The notes under the pieces are model-generated. The model made no database searches. It was not told the DNA's origin and worked only from the letters and a program-made list of their open reading frames with translations. 64,000 nucleotides of DNA from positions 280,324 through 344,323 of the forward strand of contig FMTX01000006.1 of assembly GCA_900100895.1 (NCBI GenBank). The letters are read 5' to 3'. The stretch is from Lachnospiraceae bacterium YSD2013. Lineage in GTDB: Bacteria > Bacillota > Clostridia > Lachnospirales > Lachnospiraceae. The translations under genes and the position numbers were made by a program. Positions 17,243 through 25,329 of the stretch are shown here, one piece after another; position 1 is the stretch's first letter, and each line of letters opens with the position of its first letter.

Positions 17243-19837
17243 TTATTTGGCATCGTACCAGGTTGCACCGTCGTGAGCCTCCGCAAGAAGGTCTACGGAC
17301 AAAGAAGCCGCCTTCTCCATTTCCTCGGATACAAGCTTCATAACGGTATCTTTCTCCGATAATTTAGTCTCTATCAACACTTCGTCGTGCACCTGAATAA
17401 GCATCTTGGATTCAAGGTTCTCAGCCTTCATGCGATTGAAGATGTTAATCATCGCAATCTTCATGATATCTGCCGCAGTGCCCTGAAGCGGCGCATTCAT
17501 TGCTACTCTCTCGCCAAAAGAACGCTGCATGAAATTGCTCGACTTAAGTTCCGGAATCGGTCTTATACGTCCGAAAAGTGTGGTTGTGAATCCGTCTTCT
17601 TTGGCTTTCTTAACCGTATCGTCCAGATATTTCTTAATCTTGGGGAAGTTTCCGAAATAGTCTTCTTTGTATTTCTTGGCAGACTTCATGTCTATTCCGA
17701 TGTCGCGGCTTAAACCGAAATCGCTGATTCCGTAAATAATACCGAAGTTAACAGCCTTAGCGCTTCGACGCTGCTCGGCGGTAACCTCGTCAAAAGGAGT
17801 ATTGAATACATGAGACGCGGTGCTTCGGTGAATGTCCTTGCCTTCTTTGAAAGCCTGAATCATCTTCTCATCACCGGACATGTGAGCCATAAGTCTTAAC
17901 TCGATCTGAGAATAATCCGCATCCACAAAGGTAAAGCCGTCCTTAGGATAGAATACCTTTCTAAGCTCACGTCCAAGCTCAGTTCTGATAGGAATATTCT
18001 GAAGGTTGGGATCCGTAGAGCTTAAACGTCCCGTCGCAGTGATGGTCTGGTTAAAATGCGCATGAATTCTTCCGTCTTCGCTTATGTAGTTCTGAAGACC
18101 CTCGGCGTACGTGGAATTAAGCTTTGAAAGAGTTCTGTATTCCAGAATGTCGTTGACTATAGGATAATCAACCGAAAGTTTCTCCAACACATCTGCCGCC
18201 GTCGAGTAGCCGGACTTGGTCTTCTTGCCGCCCGGAAGCTGCAACTTTTCAAAAAGAACCTCTCCAAGCTGCTTGGGCGAATTTATATTAAATTCAGTTC
18301 CCGCTTCTTCGTATATTTTCTTTTCAAGTCGAGCGATGCCTTCAAGACATTTGTCGCTGTATTCCTTGAGAGCTTTTCTGTCTACAAGTACGCCTTCCCG
18401 CTCCATCGAATATAACACGTAAGAAAGAGGCATCTCGACATCCCTGTAAAGCTTAAGCATATTAAGCTTATTAACTTCCGACTCAAGAACTTTATAAAGT
18501 TCCGCGCTGATTGAAGCCTTAACGGCCGCGTACTTCTCCGCGTCTTTTATAAGTTTCTTCTCATCGCCAAAGAACTTGTTAAGATAACGCTCGCTAAGGT
18601 ATGTAACCGGATACTCGCCCTTAAGCGGGTCGATTAAATACGCAAGAATCTCGCAATCTTCAAAGCCGGTTCTGTAGTCACCTATATAATCGTATATGTC
18701 TTTGATGCCTAGCGTTGTGACACGCGTGTCGCTCTTTAACGCATTCACAACCGCATTCTGCATATACTCTTTATTTACAAATCCATAAAATCTTACAAAA
18801 TATGTATTGCCGGCCAAAGCAAGCGCAACACCGGTATCCGTAGCCGCCATACCGACCTCCCCCGCCTTAGCCAACTTCGAAATAATCTCTTCAGTCTTGT
18901 TAAAGTCCTCTATTACTTCGAAATTGAATTCTTCCATGCGGTTTTCTTTGACCGCAGAGGCGTCACTTCCGCCGATGTTCTCAAGCTTAGTGATTACACT
19001 CTTCAAATTGTATTTAAGCAATACATCCATTGACGCATCGTTAAGCATATTCTCAAACTTCGACGCTTCAAGATTAAGTTCAATCGGCGCATTGACCTCA
19101 ATTTTTGAAAGTGTTCGGCTAAAGAAAGCCATTTCTTTGTCATTTACAAGGTTCTCGTGCAGAGCTTTCTTGGTAATCTCATCGATATGGTCGTATAAAT
19201 TCTCAAGCGAATGATAAGTCGCAATAAGCTCTGTCGCGGTCTTGGGACCTACTTTGGATACTCCGGGAATATTATCCGAAGAATCGCCTTGAAGTGCCTT
19301 AACCTCTATAAACTCAAGCGGTGTTACTCCGTACTCGCGAGTAACGTCTGAAGCATAGTAATTAAAGGTCTCAGTCTTACCGCCTGTAGTCTTGGGAATG
19401 GAAATCTTAATCTTCTCAGATGCAATCTGCAGAAGGTCTCTGTCGCCCGAAAGAAGCGTCACATCAAGCCCCGCTCTCTCTGCCTGTCCTGCTAAGGTTC
19501 CCAGCAAATCGTCAGCCTCGTAACCTTCCATCTCCACAATATTGACCTGCATCGAAGAAAGCACCTCCCTGATAATCGGAAGCTGCATCTTAAGTTCCTC
19601 AGGCATAGGCTTTCTGGTTCCCTTATAGCCTTCGTACATCTTATGTCTGAATGTGGGAGCATGAACATCAAAAGCAACCGTAAGATAATCAGGTTTCTCA
19701 TCTTCGGTCACCTTGAAAAGAATATTAAGAAAACCAAGCACTGCGTTGGTATAGATTCCGTCTTTGTTGCTTAAAAGCGGGAGGCCGTAGAAGCCTCTGT
19801 TAAGTATTGAATATCCGTCAACAAGTAAAAGTTTCAA
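17243..19837 (-). CDS. polA: DNA polymerase I
   Basis: This 864-residue protein has three parts. A 5'-3' exonuclease (1 to about 290) starts MKLLLVDGYSILNRGFYG. A 3'-5' exonuclease-like domain (about 305-460) lacks the acidic DxE motif, so it is probably inactive. The polymerase domain (about 470-864) has motif A DADYSQIELRLMAHMSGD, motif B RRSAKAVNFGIIYG and motif C QVHDEVL. It replaces RNA primers and fills repair gaps. Loss of proofreading is common in Firmicute Pol I. It precedes coaE by 13 bases and follows the zinc-finger membrane gene by 12. Confidence 0.96.
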   Translation of the reverse strand: MKLLLVDGYSILNRGFYGLPLLSNKDGIYTNAVLGFLNILFKVTEDEKPDYLTVAFDVHAPTFRHKMYEGYKGTRKPMPEELKMQLPIIREVLSSMQVNIVEMEGYEADDLLGTLAGQAERAGLDVTLLSGDRDLLQIASEKIKISIPKTTGGKTETFNYYASDVTREYGVTPLEFIEVKALQGDSSDNIPGVSKVGPKTATELIATYHSLENLYDHIDEITKKALHENLVNDKEMAFFSRTLSKIEVNAPIELNLEASKFENMLNDASMDVLLKYNLKSVITKLENIGGSDASAVKENRMEEFNFEVIEDFNKTEEIISKLAKAGEVGMAATDTGVALALAGNTYFVRFYGFVNKEYMQNAVVNALKSDTRVTTLGIKDIYDYIGDYRTGFEDCEILAYLIDPLKGEYPVTYLSERYLNKFFGDEKKLIKDAEKYAAVKASISAELYKVLESEVNKLNMLKLYRDVEMPLSYVLYSMEREGVLVDRKALKEYSDKCLEGIARLEKKIYEEAGTEFNINSPKQLGEVLFEKLQLPGGKKTKSGYSTAADVLEKLSVDYPIVNDILEYRTLSKLNSTYAEGLQNYISEDGRIHAHFNQTITATGRLSSTDPNLQNIPIRTELGRELRKVFYPKDGFTFVDADYSQIELRLMAHMSGDEKMIQAFKEGKDIHRSTASHVFNTPFDEVTAEQRRSAKAVNFGIIYGISDFGLSRDIGIDMKSAKKYKEDYFGNFPKIKKYLDDTVKKAKEDGFTTTLFGRIRPIPELKSSNFMQRSFGERVAMNAPLQGTAADIMKIAMINIFNRMKAENLESKMLIQVHDEVLIETKLSEKDTVMKLVSEEMEKAASLSVDLLAEAHDGATWYDAK

Positions 19838-19849
19838 ACCCGTTCCCCT

Positions 19850-20191
19850 TTATATAATCGCAAAAACAATTGCAAGAATCACAAATCCGACAGTCAAAAA
19901 AATCAAGAACGACACAAAGAAGACACCAATGTCATAATTTCGAATTTTCTTGTACGAGCCCTTAATCTTCTCTTCGAGTCCTTTAAGCAGGTTGTACTCG
20001 TTGTTAATCTCAGCCTTATCAAGACCTTCCGAAACCATGTATCTTATGGTCAGCTCTTCTTTGCAATCGGCGCATTCATTGATGTGCTCAAGAAAAGAAC
20101 GCAACTCCGTCGCCGAAAGCTCATCGTTTAAATACTGTGGAATTTTCTTCTCGATACTCTTGCAATCGAGTTTGTTTTCTTTCTTTTTCAT
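19850..20191 (-). CDS. Small membrane protein with anti-sigma-type zinc finger
   Basis: This 113-residue protein starts with a lysine-rich segment and then a putative anti-sigma zinc finger (zf-HC2-like): LDCKSIEKKIPQYLNDEL, then HINECADC. It ends in one hydrophobic helix (about 88-112). This architecture suits an anti-sigma factor of the ECF group, but no sigma factor gene is beside it. It sits 12 bases upstream of polA in the same transcript. Whether it binds a sigma factor or another partner is unknown. Confidence 0.65.
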   Translation of the reverse strand: MKKKENKLDCKSIEKKIPQYLNDELSATELRSFLEHINECADCKEELTIRYMVSEGLDKAEINNEYNLLKGLEEKIKGSYKKIRNYDIGVFFVSFLIFLTVGFVILAIVFAII

Positions 20192-20226
20192 ACTCCTAAG
20201 TGTACCATAAATGTGCGCTATAAAAA

Positions 20227-20249
20227 AGCGGTGAAATTAAATCACCGCT
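20227..20249 (-). terminator. Terminator after the U32-like gene pair
   Basis: Perfect 8-bp arms AGCGGTGA (20227-20234) and TCACCGCT (20242-20249) have a 7-base loop, followed on the minus strand by TTTTTT. It ends the GH43-U32-U32 transcript just before the zinc-finger/polA transcript begins. Confidence 0.85.
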
Positions 20250-20254
20250 CTTTC

Positions 20255-21148
20255 TTATCTTGAATTTCTTATTCTGTTAAGTGCACTCGTAAGCTTCTCT
20301 CTTATGAAGTCACGTTCATCATCCTTAACAAGATAATACATGTAAGAATCAATAACAAGCGACTCTGGAAGCCCTCTTCCCACAAGCTTGAAATTGACGA
20401 ATCCCTTCTCTATGTATTCGCCTATCTCATCATTTGAAATAAACGCCGGTCTCTTCATTGCATCTGCAAAAGAAGGCGCCTTCTTATAATTGGGACACGG
20501 GAAAGGTGCACCCTTATCAAATTCCAGCTGTTGTCGAGACTCAGTAAGATAGTGCTGTGTACGCTTCGGACAATTGGGAAAACATACTTCATCCACCAGT
20601 ATCTCAATCCTCGAAGCCTGAGGCTCAAGCTCACTTAACACTTTCTTATCATGATTAAGATCGTAATCAAGAACCGCCATAAAGTAGTCTTTTTCAAGCT
20701 CAGCCTGAAGCTCTTTAAGAGTCTTAATACGCTTCGTAGTCGAGGAAATGTACTCAAATCCCGGATACTTGCCTCTCAGATAATCTTCAAGCACCTGTGA
20801 ATTGCATAACACCTGATTCTTGCCGTTGTCCGCAAGTCTCATAATAAGATTGCAATAGGTATCGGTTACGTGTTCTTCCTCAATAAGCGAATTGGTCCAC
20901 GTGAATCTGACAGGTGTGTCAAATCTCTCATATGTATCAAGAATCGCCTTCATATTGCTCTGAGGCATGCATCCGATAACCGCTCTTCCGCCGTTCCAGA
21001 TAGCCCCGGGGAAAGTACCGTATACGCTACCGACAGTATATCCGTCTCTGAACTTGTCCGGGTATTCCTTCATGAGATTAATGATAATCTGGTTCAAATA
21101 GAAATGAACACAAAACCCGGGCAAATGCCAATACACGTTCTTAGCCAT
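20255..21148 (-). CDS. U32-peptidase-like protein, paralogue A
   Basis: About 297 residues, starting MAKNVYWHLPGF. It is clearly related to the next gene: both share HLPG near the start, a GGR block after an A-L/I-WNGGR motif, a YCN-LI/LM segment, and a C-x3-C-x-R-x2-HY motif (CFPNCPKRTQHY here). Near the end, VNFKLVGRG resembles the FKIEGR segment of peptidase U32/UbiU-type TIM-barrel proteins. No proven catalytic residues can be assigned. I start at 21148 because AGAGGG lies 7 bases upstream and the N-termini of the two paralogues then align. Function is unknown; the cysteines could hold a metal or Fe-S site. Confidence 0.6.
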   Translation of the reverse strand: MAKNVYWHLPGFCVHFYLNQIIINLMKEYPDKFRDGYTVGSVYGTFPGAIWNGGRAVIGCMPQSNMKAILDTYERFDTPVRFTWTNSLIEEEHVTDTYCNLIMRLADNGKNQVLCNSQVLEDYLRGKYPGFEYISSTTKRIKTLKELQAELEKDYFMAVLDYDLNHDKKVLSELEPQASRIEILVDEVCFPNCPKRTQHYLTESRQQLEFDKGAPFPCPNYKKAPSFADAMKRPAFISNDEIGEYIEKGFVNFKLVGRGLPESLVIDSYMYYLVKDDERDFIREKLTSALNRIRNSR

Positions 21149-21169
21149 AAAAAATCCCTCTTTCACGCA

Positions 21170-22126
21170 TTAAGGCCACTGACCCGGACGGGGTCTTGAA
21201 ACCGTAATAACGTGAGCCTTTTCAAGATTACGAAGAAGCAATAATCTTGCCTCTCCGGCCTTCTCGGGCTTAAGCATAAAGAAGCAGTATGTATCGATAA
21301 GTGAGAACAGATTACCTGTTCTTCCTTCAATCTTAAAGTTATTGATACCTGCGGGAATATACTTCTCCCAGATATCCTCGGGTGAGATAAATGTAGGATA
21401 ATCCTGAATCGTGTGTACGCAATTGTACTCGCCGTAATCGCAGTGCCAATGCTTAATCGGAATCTGCTTATCTGCGGGAAGCGTACGATTAAGAAGCATG
21501 GTCTTCTGATCCTTGGCAATCTGTCTGTAATGCTCACCGCGACGCTTACAACCTGGCTCGCACAAAGTATTGACCAATACTTCAAGCTTATCCTTATGCT
21601 CTATCTTATCTAAGATATCCCACTTATTGTTGAAGTTATAATCAAGTACTACGTACTTGTAGTCTCTCTCCATCTCGCGGTTAATCTCGTCAACATCCTT
21701 GATTTCCTTACAGGTAGAACTGTTGTAAGCGAAATTCGGATATTTCTCACGAAGATACTTCTCGAGTATAGGCGAGAAAATCATAACCTCATTCATCCCG
21801 TTATCGGCCGCCTGCATAAGATAATTGCAGTAAGGGTCCTCACAGTCATGCTCATTTAAAAGCGGATTCGTAAATGTATATCTTACGGGAATACCCTTGT
21901 CGTTAACCGCCTTAATAACACCTTCCACAAAGGCCTTATCGCACTGATCGTACGCAGGAGTAAGTCTTCCTCCGTTCCACAGTGCCATGGGGAATACGCC
22001 AAAGAAAGAGCCTATCTCAACTCCCTCTCTGAAATATTCCGGGTGCTCCTCAAGTAAACTCACCCAAAACATATTAAGCGGATAATTATATCTAAGTCCG
22101 GGTAAATGAAATCTTGCAGGTAACAT
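21170..22126 (-). CDS. U32-peptidase-like protein, paralogue B
   Basis: About 318 residues. It aligns with the downstream gene through HLPGLRYNYPLN, ALWNGGR, CNYLMQAADNG, LVNTLCEPGCKRRGEHY and INNFKIEGR. The last motif is a hallmark of U32-family proteins (PrtC, UbiU/V, RlhA, TrhP). Cys residues at C-x3-C and a later HCDYGEYNC pair could form a metal site. It lies 25 bases after the cytoplasmic GH43 gene. The ATG at 22126 is preferred on homology; a TTG at 22147 has no better ribosome site. A peptidase, hydroxylase or RNA-modifying role cannot be decided from sequence alone. Confidence 0.6.
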   Translation of the reverse strand: MLPARFHLPGLRYNYPLNMFWVSLLEEHPEYFREGVEIGSFFGVFPMALWNGGRLTPAYDQCDKAFVEGVIKAVNDKGIPVRYTFTNPLLNEHDCEDPYCNYLMQAADNGMNEVMIFSPILEKYLREKYPNFAYNSSTCKEIKDVDEINREMERDYKYVVLDYNFNNKWDILDKIEHKDKLEVLVNTLCEPGCKRRGEHYRQIAKDQKTMLLNRTLPADKQIPIKHWHCDYGEYNCVHTIQDYPTFISPEDIWEKYIPAGINNFKIEGRTGNLFSLIDTYCFFMLKPEKAGEARLLLLRNLEKAHVITVSRPRPGQWP

Positions 22127-22151
22127 ATCTAAACATAACCCTCCCAAAAGT

Positions 22152-23720
22152 TTAGTCCTTAATCACAGGCTCGAAACGCTCGTATGTGAAAGATTTGAAT
22201 CTGGCAAATACAGGCTCTTCTCTGTCATCACCGTCTGTAGCAAATATACCTACGGTACATCCTACAAAACCACCGGCAACTTCAGTTGAAAGCGCGGAAA
22301 TATCCAGATCTCTTACAAACGGCTGCATGCCTCTGTCATTAAGAGAATATACAGACAAGGATGTTCCGGATATCTTCATGATTATGGTGGCAGGGCTCTC
22401 TCTTAACGCATCTTCTGCAATAAGCTCTTCCTTACCCTTGTTGACAAGAACAACACGTCCTCTGTTCTCCGTAATTTCGAAACGCACGTGGAAACCCTCG
22501 CTCTGGAATAAGCAAAGACCCGCTCTGGTGCCCATCATAAGATTGTCTGTATAAAGTGTGGCTCTTGCTTCAAAGAACTTGGAATCCTGTCTTATGCACA
22601 CATAAGAAGGTACGCCGGTTCCCGAAAGATTATCGGTGCCACATTTCAATAATAAACCATCTTCGTCGAATTTAACAGAGTCAGTAAGAGGCGCTCTCAA
22701 AGTCATAAACTCGGGGCCGAAAGATTTCATTTCTTTAAATTCATATTTCTTGCTGACATTAGGCCATGTTGTCTCGGGAAGTTCAGGCTTCCACTCATCA
22801 AGTCTGATATTAAGATTATCCGACAACACACCAAGGCCCGGGTTAACTACAGGCCATTCATCCTCAAAGATTACTCTTGCAAGGAAAGTCTCTCTGCCCA
22901 TAGTAGTAAAGCCCTTGGTAGGTCTTACGGCAAGCATAACCATGTACCAGTCACCGTTTACTGCCTGCACAAGGTCGCCGTGTCCCACATACTGAATAGG
23001 ATAAATCTTCCCTAAGTGTCTATGCGTAAAAATCGGGTTTCTTTTGCAGCCTTCGTAAGGACCGAATACATCCTTGGAACGTGCTACCGAAATAGCGTGC
23101 TCAGGACCCGTACCGCCCTCTGCATGGATAATGTAGTACCAATCCCCTATCTTATAAAGATGAGGGCCTTCAGGCCAGTGTACGCCTCTTAAAGCGCCGT
23201 TCCAAGCCTCTACACGCTTACCTACAAGTTTAAACTCTTTATAATCAAATTCCTGAATGTAGATATAATAATCTCCGTCATATCTGCAACCGTCTACATT
23301 GGGATGAGTTCCGATATAATAACACTTTCCGTCTTCGTCAAAGAAAAGGCTGGGGTCGATACCGTCAGCTCCTTCAATGTAATGAGGCTCGCTCCAGGGT
23401 CCCTCCGGATTCTCGGCAGTTACTACGAAGTTACCGCCAAAAGAAACATTGGTGCAAATAACGTAGAATAATCCGTCATTGTATCGGATTGTGGGCGCAA
23501 AAAGTCCTCTCGACACACCCGCATCCTGCAAAGGCAGCTGCGAAGGGCGATCAAGAACATTACCGATCTGCTCCCAATGAGCCAAATCCTTACTATGCAT
23601 AACCGGAAGACCCGGGAAGTATGCAAAAGAAGAATTTACGAGGTAAAAATCATCATTTACCGCACAAATTGAAGGGTCGGGGTAAAATCCGGCCAAAATA
23701 GGGTTTTTAGCTACTGACAT
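22152..23720 (-). CDS. Glycoside hydrolase family 43, intracellular (beta-xylosidase / arabinofuranosidase)
   Basis: The 522-residue protein has an N-terminal five-bladed propeller with the GH43 catalytic set: Asp15 in YPDPS (base), Asp121 in DGIDPSLF (pKa modulator) and Glu183 in WPEGPHLY (acid). A C-terminal beta-sandwich (about 325-522) is of the GH43 C2/DUF1349 type that closes the active site in xylosidases. There is no signal peptide, so it acts in the cytoplasm on imported oligosaccharides. Exact substrate (xylosyl or arabinosyl) cannot be fixed. It heads a transcript with the two U32-like genes. Confidence 0.88.
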   Translation of the reverse strand: MSVAKNPILAGFYPDPSICAVNDDFYLVNSSFAYFPGLPVMHSKDLAHWEQIGNVLDRPSQLPLQDAGVSRGLFAPTIRYNDGLFYVICTNVSFGGNFVVTAENPEGPWSEPHYIEGADGIDPSLFFDEDGKCYYIGTHPNVDGCRYDGDYYIYIQEFDYKEFKLVGKRVEAWNGALRGVHWPEGPHLYKIGDWYYIIHAEGGTGPEHAISVARSKDVFGPYEGCKRNPIFTHRHLGKIYPIQYVGHGDLVQAVNGDWYMVMLAVRPTKGFTTMGRETFLARVIFEDEWPVVNPGLGVLSDNLNIRLDEWKPELPETTWPNVSKKYEFKEMKSFGPEFMTLRAPLTDSVKFDEDGLLLKCGTDNLSGTGVPSYVCIRQDSKFFEARATLYTDNLMMGTRAGLCLFQSEGFHVRFEITENRGRVVLVNKGKEELIAEDALRESPATIIMKISGTSLSVYSLNDRGMQPFVRDLDISALSTEVAGGFVGCTVGIFATDGDDREEPVFARFKSFTYERFEPVIKD

Positions 23721-23771
23721 TCATCTTCTCCTTATTATCACAAAAATATAGCAAACCTTAATATCAAATAT

Positions 23772-24650
23772 TTAGGGTTTCTGTATTACTATCTCATTAT
23801 CTCTGTAAGAGATCTTAACCTTATTATCCGTAAGGCCCAATTTTTCAATCAGTTCATGCGGAATCTGCAGACGGTTTGCGCGGTCGAGTACCACATACTC
23901 TTCCTGAGAATCAATCTCGCGCCAGTCGATATTTGATTCTTTGAGTCTGTCCGCAAACTCTTCCTTAAGCACACGCTCGGAACTAATCTTACCGTCTCTT
24001 ATTGCAATAACACGCTTAACCTTCTTGGAAAGCGCTATATCGTGGGTAACGATAAGAATGGTCTGACCGTTTCTGTTAAGCTCTGTAAATACATCGAATA
24101 TATAATCCGCTGTCTTAAAGTCTACGGAACCCGTAGGCTCGTCGGCAAGCAGTAACTTGGGCGAATTGGCAAGTGCAATTGCAATGGCCACACGCTGCTG
24201 TTCACCACCTGATAACATGTTCATACGGCTGTTCTTCTTGTGGCTCATACCCACCATTTCAAGAAGTTCGATAGCCTTGTCGTGCTTGTGCTTGGTGCTT
24301 GATAAGTTCATAGGCATCATAACATTTTCAAGCGCTGACAGGAAGGGCAACATATTACGTCCGTTGTTCTGCCATACAAAACCGACAGTGTCACGCTTAT
24401 AAAGCACGAGTTCCTTCTCAGACATGGTAAATAAGTTCTTACCGTCTACGAAAAGTGAACCGGCGCTGGGCTTATCAAGTCCGCCAATCATGTTAAGGAA
24501 AGTAGATTTACCCGAACCAGAGTTACCGATTATAGCCGTGAGCTCACCGGTTTCAACCGTAAGGTCGAGTCCCTGAAGGGCAAGTACTTCCGTTTCCTTT
24601 GTCTTATAAATCTTTACGAGGCCGTCAGCCCGAATCATTTCATCAGCCAT
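23772..24650 (-). CDS. ABC exporter ATPase with C-terminal AbrB/MazE-like domain
   Basis: Residues 1 to about 225 are a MacB/LolD-type ABC ATPase: Walker [10 protein letters not shown] (42-50), signature [17 protein letters not shown], Walker [11 protein letters not shown] and switch His in VTHD. The last 45 residues (about 248-292) read [20 protein letters not shown] and end DNEIVIQKP. This fits the swapped-hairpin AbrB/MazE pattern, which usually binds DNA or mediates dimers. The ABC neighbour ATPase lacks it. The start overlaps the previous gene by 8 bases. It probably pairs with that ATPase and the FtsX-type permease. Confidence 0.85.
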   Translation of the reverse strand: MADEMIRADGLVKIYKTKETEVLALQGLDLTVETGELTAIIGNSGSGKSTFLNMIGGLDKPSAGSLFVDGKNLFTMSEKELVLYKRDTVGFVWQNNGRNMLPFLSALENVMMPMNLSSTKHKHDKAIELLEMVGMSHKKNSRMNMLSGGEQQRVAIAIALANSPKLLLADEPTGSVDFKTADYIFDVFTELNRNGQTILIVTHDIALSKKVKRVIAIRDGKISSERVLKEEFADRLKESNIDWREIDSQEEYVVLDRANRLQIPHELIEKLGLTDNKVKISYRDNEIVIQKP

Positions 24651-25329
24651 TTATTCTCACCCCGTTTTCAAGTTCTATTATCATATCGGCCGCACCCATA
24701 AGACCCACGTCGTGGGTGGTCATAAGGATTGTGATGCCTTCTTTTCTGGTCATCTCCTTAAATATCTCGGTAACCTTGGCAGCCATCTGTGAATCAAGCT
24801 CCGCAGTAGGCTCGTCGGCAAGTATTAACTTGGGACTGTGGGCAAAAGAACGTGCAATCGCAACTCTCTGCTGCTCACCACCCGACATTTCGGAAGGCAT
24901 GTGATTCATACGATTTCCGAGTCCTACAAGTCTTAAGCATTCCTCAACGCGCTTATCTCTTTCTTTGGACGGCTTGATACCGGCCATACGCATAGAGAAC
25001 TCTACGTTCTGGAACGCATTAAGTGAAGGAATAAGCGAAACCGACTGGAATACAAAGCCGCAGTCACGTCTTCTTAAATTCTCGCGCTCGTGCTCGGACA
25101 TGTTCTTGATGGGTGTTCCGTTAAGATAAACCGCACCGTCCGTGGGATCGTCAAGTGTACCGATAATGTTCATAAGAGTAGTCTTACCGGAACCGGAACG
25201 TCCTTTAAGTATGGCAAAAGTACCTGCGGGCACCTCTGCGTTTATTCCTTTAAGAGCCGTAAACTCGCCTCCCGGAACCGGGAAGACTCTTGTTACGCCG
25301 TCTACCTTTATTACGCTTTCATTACTCAT
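24643..25329 (-). CDS. ABC exporter ATPase (MacB/LolD type)
   Basis: A 228-residue ATPase with Walker A GRSGSGKTT, signature [17 protein letters not shown], Walker B LILADEPTAELD and a TTHDVG switch. It has normal length with no extra domain. The ATG overlaps the permease stop by one base (TAATG), and the 3' end overlaps the second ATPase by 8 bases. The two different ATPases may form a heterodimer under one long permease. The cargo is unknown. Confidence 0.9.
   Translation of the reverse strand: MSNESVIKVDGVTRVFPVPGGEFTALKGINAEVPAGTFAILKGRSGSGKTTLMNIIGTLDDPTDGAVYLNGTPIKNMSEHERENLRRRDCGFVFQSVSLIPSLNAFQNVEFSMRMAGIKPSKERDKRVEECLRLVGLGNRMNHMPSEMSGGEQQRVAIARSFAHSPKLILADEPTAELDSQMAAKVTEIFKEMTRKEGITILMTTHDVGLMGAADMIIELENGVRING

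Noticed and set aside
17243..19837. Truncated or frameshifted polA because the 3'-5' exonuclease motifs are missing
   Set aside because: The frame is complete with normal length and all polymerase motifs. Degenerate proofreading domains are common in Firmicute Pol I.
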